This document shows, piece after piece, positions 39,301 to 49,247 of a stretch of DNA of 64,000 bases (position 1 is the stretch's first letter; the number at the start of each line of letters is the position of its first letter). The position numbers were made by a program, and so were the translations under genes. The notes below the pieces were generated by a model. The model saw nothing but the letters and a program-made list of their open reading frames with translations. It did not search any database and had not been told where the DNA came from. This stretch comes from Burkholderia sp. OK233 (lineage in GTDB: Bacteria > Pseudomonadota > Gammaproteobacteria > Burkholderiales > Burkholderiaceae). Location: positions 930,001 through 994,000 of the forward strand of contig NZ_OCSR01000001.1 of the NCBI RefSeq assembly GCF_900230185.1, written 5' to 3'.

Positions 39301-39452
39301 ATTCAGCAGGACACGAAAAAACGGACAACGGAGAAACCGCGGTCGACATGTTTTATTTTGTGCGCGACATATTGAGGGCGATGACATCCCTCCGAATCGA
39401 AATGCGTTCACGCACTGTCCACGCTCGTAATTCCGCGGAGTTTTCTAAAAGC

Positions 39453-42026
39453 ATGAACAAGATTTACAAATCGGTTTGGTGTGAAGCGACGGGGACGTGG
39501 GTAGCCACGTCGGAAACGGCTCGGTCGAAGACAAAGCGCGGAACGGCTCGGAAGCTGGCGGTAGCTCAGGTAGTGTTGGCTGGGGTGGCCCTGCTGGGTG
39601 GGGTGTCGGGGGCGTATGCGGCGGGCGCGGATGATTATTTCGACGCCAAAGAGTTAATCCCAGGCGGAGACCGTCCCGCAAACGCAAGCCAACCAGGCGC
39701 AGTCGCTGCTGGCGCGAATGCCGTCGCCTCCGGCAAAAATTCAACCGCGGTCGGTTATGGGGCCAACGCAACCGTCGATGGCGCCAGCGCGTTCGGCTAT
39801 ATGGCCGAGGCTAACGCCAAAGCAGCGTTCGCAGCCGGCGGTGGGGCGCAAGTCAACACCGGGGCGGATTACAGCACTGCGATCGGCAATGTATCCACGG
39901 TCATGGGGATCGGCTCGACGTCCATCGGCGCATTTTCGGAAGTGGACGGCGCCAATTCCGTCGCAATCGGCTATAAGGCTACTGCGGCGAGCGACAACAG
40001 CGTCGCGCTCGGTGTGAGGTCTACCACCACCGCCGATCTGACGATGCCGGCTGTCGTGCCGACTGGTGCGGGCGCCACAGCAGTCGAAGCCACCACCTCA
40101 ACCGGCGAAGTTTCGGTTGGCTCCAAAGGCAATGAACGCCGCGTAACGAACGTCGCAGCCGGTGCGGCCCCGACCGACGCCGTCAACGTCAGCCAACTCA
40201 GTGCAGTCGACGGCAAAGTCAACGCAGTCGCAAGCAGCGGCACCCTGCACTACTTCAAGGCCGCCGGCGTCGCCGACGGTTCAGACGACGCAGTGGCGGG
40301 TGGCGAGCACGCCGTCGCGGCTGGCGCGAACGCCGAGGCTAACGCTACAGGCGCTGTCGCGGTCGGCTATGTCGCCACTGCCAACGGACAAACCGCTACG
40401 GCCATCGGCCAGCGAGCCAATGCTAGCGGCGACGGTTCGATTGCGCTGGGCTCGGGTGCCACCGCAAGCCGATCCGGCAGCGTAGCGCTCGGCAGCCTCT
40501 CAACGGCCAGCGCTGAAAGTTCGGTCGCTCTCGGACAAGGTTCGGTGGCGAATCGCGCGTACACCGTCTCGGGCGGCTCGGCCGGCAACGAACGCCAGAT
40601 CACCAACGTTTCAGACGGCATTGAAGCCACCGACGCCGTCAACGTGCGCCAACTCAACGCCGCCATCACCTCGGCAACCAGCAACAACCGCTACTTCAAG
40701 GCTGACGGCGACGGCACCGGTACGGACAACGCACAAACAGGTGGCTCCCACGCACTGGCAATGGGCAGCAACGCGCAAGCATTAGGCTCTGGCGCGTTGG
40801 CAGGTGGCACCGCGTCATACGCAAGCGGCACGAACAGCGTTGCCGTCGGCACGCTTTCGACGGCGAACGGCGACGACTCAGTCGCCATCGGCGCGAATTC
40901 CGTCGCCGGCCACGACCCGCTCGCACTAGACGACCCGGGCTACACCGCCGCTACCGCGATCGGCTCGGGCGCGCGAGCCGTCGCTCAAAATGCCACTGCG
41001 ATCGGGAACCTGGCCACGGCCAGCGCCGCTGATTCGGTCGCGCTCGGCCAAGGCTCCATCGCCGATCGCGCGAACACCGTTTCGGTCGGTTCAGCAGGCG
41101 CAGAGCGTCAGATCACCAACGTCGCAGCCGGCACCGCCGATACCGACGCGGTCAACGTTGCCCAACTGAAAGCCGTCAGCGACCAGGGCGCCGCCACTGC
41201 GGCCAAACTCGACGGTGCGGTCATGTACGACAAGAACGCCGATGGCACGGTCAACAAGAACAGCGTCACGCTGGGCGGCGACGCGGGCACCGCGATCCAC
41301 AACGTGGCCGACGGTGTGGATGCAAACGACGCTGTCAACCTCGGTCAGTTGAACGCGGCCATCAACGGCGCGGTCAGCAACATCACCGTGAACTCAGGCA
41401 ACCCGTTCTTCAGCGCCGAAGGCGATCGCGACACCGAAGGTGCGGTGGCGACCGGCACGCACTCGGTCGCGTCGGGTGCGAATGCGCAGGCCACCGGCGC
41501 CAATGCGGTCGCTGTCGGCGCGAATTCCGTTGCAAGTGCAAACAACGCAACGGCCCTCGGCGCAAACGCCAATGCCAGCGCGGACAACTCGGTGGCGCTG
41601 GGCCAGGGTTCGGTTGCTGATCGGGCGAATACGGTGTCGGTCGGCGCGGCAAGTGCAGAGCGTCAGGTCACCAATGTGGCAGCCGGCGTACAAGGCACGG
41701 ACGCGGTCAACGTCAACCAGCTGCAGCAGAGCATGAACGGCGCGGTCGGTCAGGCTAACAGCTACACCAACGATCAGATCCGCTCGGCTCGCCGCGATGC
41801 CTACGGCGGCACGGCAACGGCCCTGGCGGCTGCGGGCTTGCCGCAAGCCGTGCTGCCGGGTCACGGCATGGTGGCGATGGCTGGGGGCACCTACGGTGGC
41901 CAATCAGCAGTCGCGATCGGCGTGTCGCAACTGTCGGAAACCGGCAAGTGGGTCTACAAGGTGCAAGGCACGTCTGACTCGCGCGGGCAGTTCGGCGCGT
42001 CGGTCGGCGCTGGCATGCACTGGTAA
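39453..42026 (+). CDS. Trimeric autotransporter adhesin (YadA-like)
   Basis: An 857-residue trimeric autotransporter. The N-terminus MNKIYKSVWCEATGTWVATSE is the extended signal peptide region, followed by a hydrophobic core (QVVLAGVALLGGVSGAYA). The passenger is built from YadA-head 14-mers (such as ATALGANANASADNSVALGQ) and HANS connectors (ERQVTNVAAGVQGTDAVNVNQL). A module starting Y/F-F-K/S-A-x-G recurs around 40243, 40687 and 41401. Only a short neck precedes the C-terminal YadA anchor (about 70 residues, ending QFGASVGAGMHW), so it is nearly stalkless. The frame starts earlier, but 39453 fits the signal. It is likely a host- or surface-binding adhesin. Confidence 0.92.
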   Translation: MNKIYKSVWCEATGTWVATSETARSKTKRGTARKLAVAQVVLAGVALLGGVSGAYAAGADDYFDAKELIPGGDRPANASQPGAVAAGANAVASGKNSTAVGYGANATVDGASAFGYMAEANAKAAFAAGGGAQVNTGADYSTAIGNVSTVMGIGSTSIGAFSEVDGANSVAIGYKATAASDNSVALGVRSTTTADLTMPAVVPTGAGATAVEATTSTGEVSVGSKGNERRVTNVAAGAAPTDAVNVSQLSAVDGKVNAVASSGTLHYFKAAGVADGSDDAVAGGEHAVAAGANAEANATGAVAVGYVATANGQTATAIGQRANASGDGSIALGSGATASRSGSVALGSLSTASAESSVALGQGSVANRAYTVSGGSAGNERQITNVSDGIEATDAVNVRQLNAAITSATSNNRYFKADGDGTGTDNAQTGGSHALAMGSNAQALGSGALAGGTASYASGTNSVAVGTLSTANGDDSVAIGANSVAGHDPLALDDPGYTAATAIGSGARAVAQNATAIGNLATASAADSVALGQGSIADRANTVSVGSAGAERQITNVAAGTADTDAVNVAQLKAVSDQGAATAAKLDGAVMYDKNADGTVNKNSVTLGGDAGTAIHNVADGVDANDAVNLGQLNAAINGAVSNITVNSGNPFFSAEGDRDTEGAVATGTHSVASGANAQATGANAVAVGANSVASANNATALGANANASADNSVALGQGSVADRANTVSVGAASAERQVTNVAAGVQGTDAVNVNQLQQSMNGAVGQANSYTNDQIRSARRDAYGGTATALAAAGLPQAVLPGHGMVAMAGGTYGGQSAVAIGVSQLSETGKWVYKVQGTSDSRGQFGASVGAGMHW

Positions 42027-42094
42027 GACGCGTGGCCGACTCTACCTGAGCCGGTCACCGTGATCGTTGTGACGTTGTAGTAAAAGCAGCGAGC

Positions 42095-42125
42095 GGGTGC
42101 GGGTCCGGAAGGGCCCGCACCCTTT
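42095..42125 (+). terminator. Adhesin gene terminator
   Basis: GGGTGCGGGTCC (42095-42106), loop GGAA and GGGCCCGCACCC (42111-42122), with one G-T wobble and TTT after. It is stable but has a short T run. Confidence 0.7.
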
Positions 42126-42265
42126 GCGCGTGATGTCGTTCTCAAAAGGAAGGATGTCGCGCGTTTTTTTATGCGCGGCGGAGAGATCTTGCCTCACGCC
42201 ATACAGCGCCGCGTCACCTTACACACGTGGCCCGCTCATCCCTGGCGCTCCACCTCACGCGCACC

Positions 42266-45200
42266 CTAGCGCTGCATCGATTCCCAGACCTTGTAGAGAC
42301 GCTTCACCGAGACCGGCATCGGCGTACGCAACTCCTGCGCGAACAGCGAAATCCGCAATTCCTCCAGCAGCCAGCGGAATTCCGATAGGCGCGTATCCAG
42401 CACGCCGCCGCGTTGCGCAAGCGCGCGCTGGTAGTTCTGCAACAGCGGCTGGAATTCGGCGAACTGCCGTGCGTCGCGCGAGGAGTCCGCCTTCAGCTTG
42501 TCGATGCGCAGCGCAATGCCCTTCAGGTAACGTGGGAAGTGCGTCAACTGCGCGTACGGTGTATCCACCACAAAGCGCTTGCCGATCAAACCATCCAGCT
42601 GGTTCTGCATATCCGCATGCGCGGCCGTGAAGGTCTTCACCTGCACCAGCTTTTTCGTCACGGTCGCGTATTCGCTGAGAATCTGCCCAACGAGGCGGGC
42701 AATTTCCTGAGCCAACAAAGTCAGACGGCTGCGGCCTTCGTCGCGGCGCGTGTGAAAACTGACGTCGTCGGCCGGCAGCGGGTCTTGCAGGCAGGCGCGA
42801 TCAAGCGCGGTGTCGATCAGTTGATCGCGCAGTTCTTCCTGAGTGCCGCGCGGCATGAACTGCATCGCCATTTCGCGTAGACCCGGGAGATTCTTCTCCA
42901 GGTACTTGATCGGCTCTTTCAGTTGCAACGCGAACAAACGCCGCAGCCCTGCGCGATGAATCCGCGCGGCTTCGTCCGGTGAATCGAATACCTCGACGTC
43001 ACAGTGCGTGCCGCGATCCACTAGCGCCGGATAGCCGAACAAAGTCTGCCCGCCACGGCGAATTTCGAGCAACTCGGGGAGCTTGCCGAAATTCCATGTG
43101 GTCAGTTTTTCGTACAAAGCGGTGCCCGCTGCGCCGTCTTGCGACGCAGTTTGCGGACCGGGCGCAGCGGCGCCCTTGCCTCGCGAAGCCCCACCGCTTG
43201 CCACGCCGGCTGTTCCGCTCGCTTGCGCGGCAGCGGCCACGCCGCCGCCGCCCGCATCCGCCAACGCCACCCCAGCCGCGCTCGACGCGATCTTCTGGAA
43301 GTGCTGCTGCGCCTGGCCACCAAGTTCAGCACGTAGTTGCGACATATTCCGGCCCATCGCAAGCTGCCGCCCGTGCTCGTCGACGACCTTGAAGTTCATG
43401 AACAGGTGCGGCGTCAGCGTCTCAAGCTTGAAATCCGAATGCTTCATCGCAACCTGGGTCTGCTCGCGAACGTCGGCGATCAGCGTCTCGAGCAAACCGC
43501 CCGCGCCGAAGCGCGGACCACTATGCCGTTCGACGAAACCCGCCGCGAACTCAGGCAGCGGCACGCAATGGCGCCGCAGCTTCTGTGGTAACGATTTCAG
43601 CAGAAGTTGCGTCTTCTCTTTCAGCATGCCGGGCACGAGCCATTCGCAGCGTCGCGCGTCGACCTGATTCAGCGCATACAGCGGCACCGCGAGCGTCACG
43701 CCGTCGCGCGGCGAGCCGGGCTCGAAATGATACGTGAGCGCCATCTCGACGCCCGCCATCGTCATCCGCTTCGGGAACAGATCGGTCGTCACGCCGGCGG
43801 CTTCGTGCCGCATCAGATCGTCGCGCGACAGATACAGCAGACGCAACTTGTCTTCCGGCTGGCCGCTCTTTTTCACCTCGTCGCGATACCAGCGCTCGAA
43901 CGACGCGCCCGTATAGATGCCTTTCGGCAGCGCCTGATCGTAGAAGCCGAAAATCAGTTCGTCGTCGACCAGCACGTCCTGGCGGCGCGACTTGTGCTCC
44001 AGTTGCTCGATATCTGCGAGCAGCTTGCGGTTGTGCGCGAAGAACGCGAGCTTCGTATCGAACTCGCCTTCCACCAACGCGCCGCGAATGAACAACTCGC
44101 GCGCACGCGCCGGGTCCTGTTTGCCAAAGCTCACGCGCCGCCGGTGGTAGATCGGCAGACCGTACAGCACTGCGCGCTCGAACGCCGACACCTGCGCCGC
44201 GCGTTTTTCCCAATGCGGCTCGGACAACGACTTCTTCAGCAAATGTTCACCGATCTTTTCGATCCATTCCGGCTCGATCTTCGCGATGCAGCGCGCGTAC
44301 AAACGGCTCGTCTCGACCAGTTCGGCGGACATCACCCACTTGCCGGCCTTCTTCACCAGCGCCGAGCCCGGCCAGAGGTAGAACTTGATGCTGCGCGCGC
44401 CGAGGAAATACGGTTCGTCGTCGGCTTTCAGGCCGATATTGCCGAGCAAGCCGGTCAGCAACGCGAGGTGAATCTGCTCGAAAGTCGCTTCGGCTTCGTT
44501 CAGCCGCCAGCCGTGCTCGCGCACCACGGTCAACAGTTGCGAGTGCACGTCGCGCCATTCACGCAGACGTAGTTGCGACAGGAAGTTCTTGCGGCACTCG
44601 TCCTGCAATTGCCGGTTCGACTTCTTGTGCGCGATCGCTTCTTCGAACCAGTTCCAGATCTTCAGCCATTGCAGGAACTCGGAACGCTCGTCGGCGAACC
44701 GGCGGTGCGCCTGGTCGGCTTGCTCCTGCGCTTCGATCGGCCGGTCACGCGGGTCCTGCACCGACAACGCGCTGGCGATGATCAGCACTTCCTTCAACGC
44801 CTGCTGATCGCGCGCGGCGAGAATCATCCGGCCCACGCGCGGATCGAGCGGCAAGCGCGCGAGTTCGCGGCCGAGCGGCGTAAGCTGGTTGTCGTCGTCG
44901 ACGGCGCCCAGTTCGTTGAGCAGCTGATAGCCGTCGGCGATAGCGCGGCCCGGCGGGGGCTCAATGAACGGGAAGGTTTCGATCGCCGTCAGATGCAACG
45001 ACTTCATGCGCAGAATCACCGACGCCAGCGACGAACGCAAAATCTCCGGATCGGTGAAACGCACGCGGCCCTGGTAGTCGCTTTCCTCATACAGACGGAT
45101 ACAGATGCCGTCGGCGACCCGGCCGCAACGCCCTGCCCGCTGATTCGCGGCGGCCTGGGAGATCGACTCGACCTGCAACTGCTCGACCTTGTTGCGATAC

Positions 45201-46654
45201 GAGTAGCGCTTCACGCGCGCGAGTCCGGTGTCGACCACATAGCGAATGCCGGGCACTGTCAGCGAGGTTTCGGCGACGTTGGTGGCCAAAACAATGCGGC
45301 GCGCGTTCGAGGTGCGGAACACGCGCTCCTGCTCGGCAGCGGACAAGCGCGCGAACAGCGGCAAAATTTCCGTATGCGGCGGATGATGCTTGCGCAGCGC
45401 TTCGGCGGCATCGCGAATCTCGCGCTCGCCGGGCAGAAAGACCAGCACGTCGCCGGGACCTTCGCGGCACAGTTCGTCGACCGCATCGACGATCGCTTCC
45501 ATCAGATCGCGATCCGTTTCGCGCTGGGTCTTCGGCCGCTCGCGCTCACGGGAAGAAGGAGACGAACCTTCCGCCGCCTTCACCGCCGGACTATCCTCCG
45601 CGACCGGCCGATAGCGCACCTCGACCGGATAAAGACGCCCGCTCACTTCGATCACCGGCGCGGGTTTCTCCTCGCTGCCGAAATGCCGCGCGAAACGGTC
45701 CGCGTCGATCGTCGCCGAGGTCACGATCAGCTTCAGATCGGGACGCTTGACGAGGATTTCCTTCAGATAGCCGAGCAGAAAATCGATGTTCAGGCTGCGC
45801 TCGTGCGCTTCGTCGATGATCAGCGTGTCGTAGGCTTTCAGCAGCGGATCAGTCTGCGTTTCGGCAAGCAGAATACCGTCGGTCATGAGCTTGACCGACG
45901 CGCCAGGCGACAGATTGTCGGTAAACCGCACCTTGTAGCCGACCACTTCGCCGAACGGCGTGCCGAGTTCTTCGGCAATGCGGCGGCCCGTCGCTGATGC
46001 CGCAATTCGGCGCGGCTGGGTGTGACCGATCAGACCGGTGCCGCCCGCGCCGAGACCGCGCCCGAGTTCGAGGCAGATTTTCGGCAACTGGGTCGTCTTA
46101 CCGGAGCCGGTCTCACCGCAGACGATCACCACCTGATGCTGCGCGATCGCCCGCGCGATCTCCTCGCGGCGGCCGGAGACCGGCAACGCTTCGGGGAACG
46201 TGATCGGCGGAATCGGATTCGGTTCGACAACGCGTTGAACGCGCGGCGGCCGCGGATCGCGACGCGGCTGACCACTTTGCGCATCACCTGCTTGCGGCGA
46301 ATTTTGCTCGCGTCCTTCATCACGACGCGCCGGCTGCGCCGCGCCACCGGCATTGGGTTGCCTGCGCGAAGCATCACCCTGCGGCCGCTGTTTGCGCCCT
46401 TCCTGTTTGCGCCCTTCATGCGCAGCTTTCGGCGCCTGCGCGCCCGCTTCGCCGCGCGCCTCACGTGGCGGATTATTTTTCTGTGCGGACGCTTGCGCGC
46501 CTTCCGCGGAACGTCGCGGCTCGCGCGCCGTTTCCGGCGCGTTGCGGTCAGCGTCCTGCGCATTGCGGTGCTGCGCGTCGCCGGGCTTCACCTGATCGGC
46601 GGCCGGCGCCACATTCTCGTTCGCCGTAGCGGGACTTTTGGGTACATTCGACAT
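42266..46654 (-). CDS. hrpA: ATP-dependent RNA helicase HrpA (DEAH box)
   Basis: A 1462-residue DEAH-box helicase. The helicase core holds GETGSGKTTQLPK (Walker A), DEAHERSLN, SATIDADRFA and QRAGRCGR, followed by the helicase-associated and OB-fold regions and the long C-terminal DUF3418 domain characteristic of HrpA. An N-terminal extension of about 150 residues is basic and low-complexity (Arg, Gln, Ala, Pro), probably RNA-binding. The protein is longer than E. coli HrpA (about 1300). The start lies 23 bp from argA in the opposite direction, with a shared promoter. HrpA resolves stalled or collided ribosomes in E. coli. Confidence 0.95.
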   Translation of the reverse strand: MSNVPKSPATANENVAPAADQVKPGDAQHRNAQDADRNAPETAREPRRSAEGAQASAQKNNPPREARGEAGAQAPKAAHEGRKQEGRKQRPQGDASRRQPNAGGAAQPARRDEGREQNSPQAGDAQSGQPRRDPRPPRVQRVVEPNPIPPITFPEALPVSGRREEIARAIAQHQVVIVCGETGSGKTTQLPKICLELGRGLGAGGTGLIGHTQPRRIAASATGRRIAEELGTPFGEVVGYKVRFTDNLSPGASVKLMTDGILLAETQTDPLLKAYDTLIIDEAHERSLNIDFLLGYLKEILVKRPDLKLIVTSATIDADRFARHFGSEEKPAPVIEVSGRLYPVEVRYRPVAEDSPAVKAAEGSSPSSRERERPKTQRETDRDLMEAIVDAVDELCREGPGDVLVFLPGEREIRDAAEALRKHHPPHTEILPLFARLSAAEQERVFRTSNARRIVLATNVAETSLTVPGIRYVVDTGLARVKRYSYRNKVEQLQVESISQAAANQRAGRCGRVADGICIRLYEESDYQGRVRFTDPEILRSSLASVILRMKSLHLTAIETFPFIEPPPGRAIADGYQLLNELGAVDDDNQLTPLGRELARLPLDPRVGRMILAARDQQALKEVLIIASALSVQDPRDRPIEAQEQADQAHRRFADERSEFLQWLKIWNWFEEAIAHKKSNRQLQDECRKNFLSQLRLREWRDVHSQLLTVVREHGWRLNEAEATFEQIHLALLTGLLGNIGLKADDEPYFLGARSIKFYLWPGSALVKKAGKWVMSAELVETSRLYARCIAKIEPEWIEKIGEHLLKKSLSEPHWEKRAAQVSAFERAVLYGLPIYHRRRVSFGKQDPARARELFIRGALVEGEFDTKLAFFAHNRKLLADIEQLEHKSRRQDVLVDDELIFGFYDQALPKGIYTGASFERWYRDEVKKSGQPEDKLRLLYLSRDDLMRHEAAGVTTDLFPKRMTMAGVEMALTYHFEPGSPRDGVTLAVPLYALNQVDARRCEWLVPGMLKEKTQLLLKSLPQKLRRHCVPLPEFAAGFVERHSGPRFGAGGLLETLIADVREQTQVAMKHSDFKLETLTPHLFMNFKVVDEHGRQLAMGRNMSQLRAELGGQAQQHFQKIASSAAGVALADAGGGGVAAAAQASGTAGVASGGASRGKGAAAPGPQTASQDGAAGTALYEKLTTWNFGKLPELLEIRRGGQTLFGYPALVDRGTHCDVEVFDSPDEAARIHRAGLRRLFALQLKEPIKYLEKNLPGLREMAMQFMPRGTQEELRDQLIDTALDRACLQDPLPADDVSFHTRRDEGRSRLTLLAQEIARLVGQILSEYATVTKKLVQVKTFTAAHADMQNQLDGLIGKRFVVDTPYAQLTHFPRYLKGIALRIDKLKADSSRDARQFAEFQPLLQNYQRALAQRGGVLDTRLSEFRWLLEELRISLFAQELRTPMPVSVKRLYKVWESMQR

Positions 46655-46662
46655 GGGGGCGC

Positions 46663-46670
46663 ATTATAAT
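46663..46670. promoter_or_regulatory. Shared palindromic -10 box of hrpA and argA
   Basis: ATTATAAT is its own reverse complement and contains TATAAT on both strands (46665-46670 plus, 46668-46663 minus). The argA ATG lies seven bases after the plus box and the hrpA ATG eight bases after the minus box, so both mRNAs would start at or within a base or two of their start codon. No strong -35 box is visible on either side. Confidence 0.65.
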
Positions 46671-46677
46671 CCCCGGC

Positions 46678-48066
46678 ATGAATTCCCAAACCGACCTCGT
46701 CCCCGCGCCCGCGAGCGTTCCGGCCCCCGCCGGAGCAACGGAAGACCTCGCCCAGCACGCGCAATTCGTCGACTGGATGCGTTCCGTCGCCCCTTACATC
46801 CATGCGTTCCGTAACAAGACGTTCGTCGTCGGTTTCGGCGGCGAAGTGGTGCATCAGGGGCTCCTGAATGCGCTCGTGTCCGATATCGCGCTGCTGCAGG
46901 CCATGGGCATCCAGATCGTTCTGGTGCACGGCTCGCGGCCGCAGGTCGAAGAGCAGATGAGCCTGCACGGCGTGGAATCCGAGTTTTCGCACGGCATGCG
47001 CATTACCGACGCGCGTGCCTTGGAGTCCGCGAAAGAAGCGGCCGGCGAAGTGCGTCTGGATATCGAGGCCGCGATCAGCCAGGGCTTGCCGAACACGCCG
47101 ATGGCGCACGCGCACATCAGCGTGGTGTCCGGCAACTTCGTGACGGCGCGCCCGGTTGGGATTCTGGACGGCGTCGATTTCGCCCACACCGGCGTGGTGC
47201 GCAAGATCGACGCGGATTCGATCCGCCATTCGCTCGCGAGCCGCAAGCTGGTGCTGTTGTCGCCGCTCGGCTTCTCGCCTACCGGTGAGGCATTCAATCT
47301 GTCGATGGAAGACGTCGCCTCGGCGGCGGCCATCGCACTGCGCGCCGACAAGATCGTGTTCCTGACCGAGACCCCGGGCCTCATGGAAACCGGTGAAGAC
47401 GGGCCCGTACTGGTTCGCGAACTGTCGCTCGACGACGCGTACAAGCTGCACGAAAGCGGCGAAGTCACTGGCGACGCGGGTTTCTATCTGAAGCATTCGA
47501 TCCGCGCCTGCCGCGGCGGCGTGGCGCGGGCGCACATCATCCCCTACGCGCTCGACGGCAGCCTGCTGCTCGAACTGTTCCTGCACGACGGCGTGGGCAC
47601 GATGATCTCGTACGAGAACCTCGAAAGCCTGCGCGAAGCCACGCCGGACGACGTCGGCGGCATTCTCTCGCTGATCGAGCCGCTCGAATCCGACGGCACG
47701 CTGGTGCGGCGCGGCCGCCACCAGATCGAACGCGACATCGACCATTTCTCGGTGATCGAGCACGATGGCGTGCTGTTCGGCTGCGCGGCGCTGTACCCGT
47801 ACCCGCAGGAGCGCATCGGCGAAATGGCGTGCCTCACCGTCGCGCCTGAAGCGCAAGGCACCGGCGACGGCGAGCGCCTGCTCAAACGCATCGAGCAACG
47901 CGCCCGGGCACGCGGCCTCACGCGAATCTTCGTGCTCACCACGCGCACTGAACACTGGTTCCTCAAGCGCGGCTTTGTCAAGGTCACGGTCGACGACCTG
48001 CCGGAAGACCGCCGCCGACTCTATAACTGGCAGCGCAAGTCGCTCGTGCTGATGAAACAGCTCTGA
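46678..48066 (+). CDS. argA: N-acetylglutamate synthase (ArgA)
   Basis: A 462-residue classical ArgA, first step of arginine synthesis: acetyl-CoA plus glutamate to N-acetylglutamate. An amino-acid-kinase domain (about 35-300; [50 protein letters not shown]) carries the arginine feedback site. A GNAT acetyltransferase domain follows (about 315-460; [38 protein letters not shown]). Codon ATG at 46678 gives the expected Pro/Ala-rich leader before the kinase domain and would be leaderless. yggX follows at 55 bp. Confidence 0.96.
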   Translation: MNSQTDLVPAPASVPAPAGATEDLAQHAQFVDWMRSVAPYIHAFRNKTFVVGFGGEVVHQGLLNALVSDIALLQAMGIQIVLVHGSRPQVEEQMSLHGVESEFSHGMRITDARALESAKEAAGEVRLDIEAAISQGLPNTPMAHAHISVVSGNFVTARPVGILDGVDFAHTGVVRKIDADSIRHSLASRKLVLLSPLGFSPTGEAFNLSMEDVASAAAIALRADKIVFLTETPGLMETGEDGPVLVRELSLDDAYKLHESGEVTGDAGFYLKHSIRACRGGVARAHIIPYALDGSLLLELFLHDGVGTMISYENLESLREATPDDVGGILSLIEPLESDGTLVRRGRHQIERDIDHFSVIEHDGVLFGCAALYPYPQERIGEMACLTVAPEAQGTGDGERLLKRIEQRARARGLTRIFVLTTRTEHWFLKRGFVKVTVDDLPEDRRRLYNWQRKSLVLMKQL

Positions 48067-48121
48067 GCGTCCCCACATAAAGCGACTGCCCGCCCCACAT
48101 CGATTAAAGGAGAAGCACAGC

Positions 48122-48397
48122 ATGACTCGTATGGTTCAATGCGCGAAGCTCGGCAAGGAAGCCGAAGGCCTCGATTTCCCGCCGCTGCCGGGCGAACTCG
48201 GCAAGCGGATCTACGAAGGCATTTCAAAGGAAGCCTGGCAGGCCTGGTTGAAGCAGCAAACCATGCTGATCAACGAAAACCGCCTGAACATGGCCGATCC
48301 GCGCGCGCGCCAGTATCTGATGAAGCAGACCGAAAAGTTCTTCTTCGGCGAAGGTGCGGATACGGCGCAGGGCTACGTGCCGCCGGCAGCGGAGTAA
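48122..48397 (+). CDS. yggX: Oxidative damage protection / Fe(II)-trafficking protein YggX
   Basis: A 91-residue YggX. It starts [21 protein letters not shown], with the single conserved Cys, and contains [23 protein letters not shown] and [16 protein letters not shown], all characteristic. The protein protects iron-sulfur clusters from oxidation and is thought to handle labile iron. An AAAGGAG ribosome site precedes it. It lies just after argA, probably on the same transcript, and ends in a good terminator. Confidence 0.95.
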   Translation: MTRMVQCAKLGKEAEGLDFPPLPGELGKRIYEGISKEAWQAWLKQQTMLINENRLNMADPRARQYLMKQTEKFFFGEGADTAQGYVPPAAE

Positions 48398-48444
48398 GCG
48401 CTTTCGGCTACACGCCAGGTTTGGCGATCAGCCCTATGAAAAAT

Positions 48445-48468
48445 CCGCGCCGCGTGCGCGGTTTTTTT
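48445..48468 (+). terminator. yggX terminator
   Basis: CCGCGC (48445-48450), loop CGCGT and GCGCGG (48456-48461), preceded by an A run and followed by seven T. Confidence 0.85.
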
Positions 48469-48738
48469 CGCCCGTTTGGCCGCCCTTTCCCCGCTCGATA
48501 CGACGGATTGCCGTCGCTCCGTTCGCCACTCGATACGCCACATTCTCGTCGAACCTTTAACCGCTCGATCGCCGGCTTCCCGTTGCGCCTTTCGCCACTT
48601 TCACCCCTCGGCAAAATTCACTAACCGGACCATTTCCGGTCACTTTTAAGCCTCCTTTCCATACCGCCGCAATCCGCCGAATCCCCCACCACGCAAGGGA
48701 TTGAGTGCCTTCCCCAAGCTCCCCGCCGCCCTCCGGGT

Positions 48739-48768
48739 TTGCACGATCCTCGGTCATCGTGCTATCAT
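48739..48768 (+). promoter_or_regulatory. Promoter of proP with long leader
   Basis: TTGCAC (48739-48744), an 18-bp spacer and TATCAT (48763-48768). The transcript would begin near 48775, giving a leader of about 470 nt before the TTG start at 49248. Apart from the yggX terminator, 48398-49247 carries no gene I can support. Confidence 0.6.
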
Positions 48769-49247
48769 GTTCATCGTTCCAACAGCATTTCACCAGCATT
48801 TCACCCTCGGTCAGGTTCTTTTCAAGCTGGCTCGCCGTGCTTTTTTCTGTACGCCGCCACGCTGAATCGAACAGTTTTTATACAAGAAGGCTTGTCGGTC
48901 GTTTCCCCGCTTGATCTCACACCGTGAGCGGCGATCCAGCACCGGCCTTTTTCGTTTCGAGCCTTCCAGCGGCGCATGGGCCAGCTTTCAGCCACCCCAG
49001 CGTCCTCATGCATCTGCCCCCCTTCCACGGCCACGCAGATGCAACAGTCAGCACAATCTAGACGAGTGTTTTTTCGCGGATGATTCGCGAGGCACGGGCG
49101 TTTTATTTTCTTTTTCACGCCCCCTTCTATCGCCTTCGGGCGAGAGAGACGCCTTCGCTCTGCTCGCGAAACTGCACTTCCCCAGCACCCGTGGCGGAAC
49201 GTTCATGCGTTTTCATGAGTTTCGTCGCAGTCATTGGAGTTTTCACC

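Noticed and set aside
48767..48865. 33-codon frame (32 residues plus stop) in the proP leader as an upstream peptide
   Set aside because: Its ATG lies within the -10 box and would not be in the transcript.
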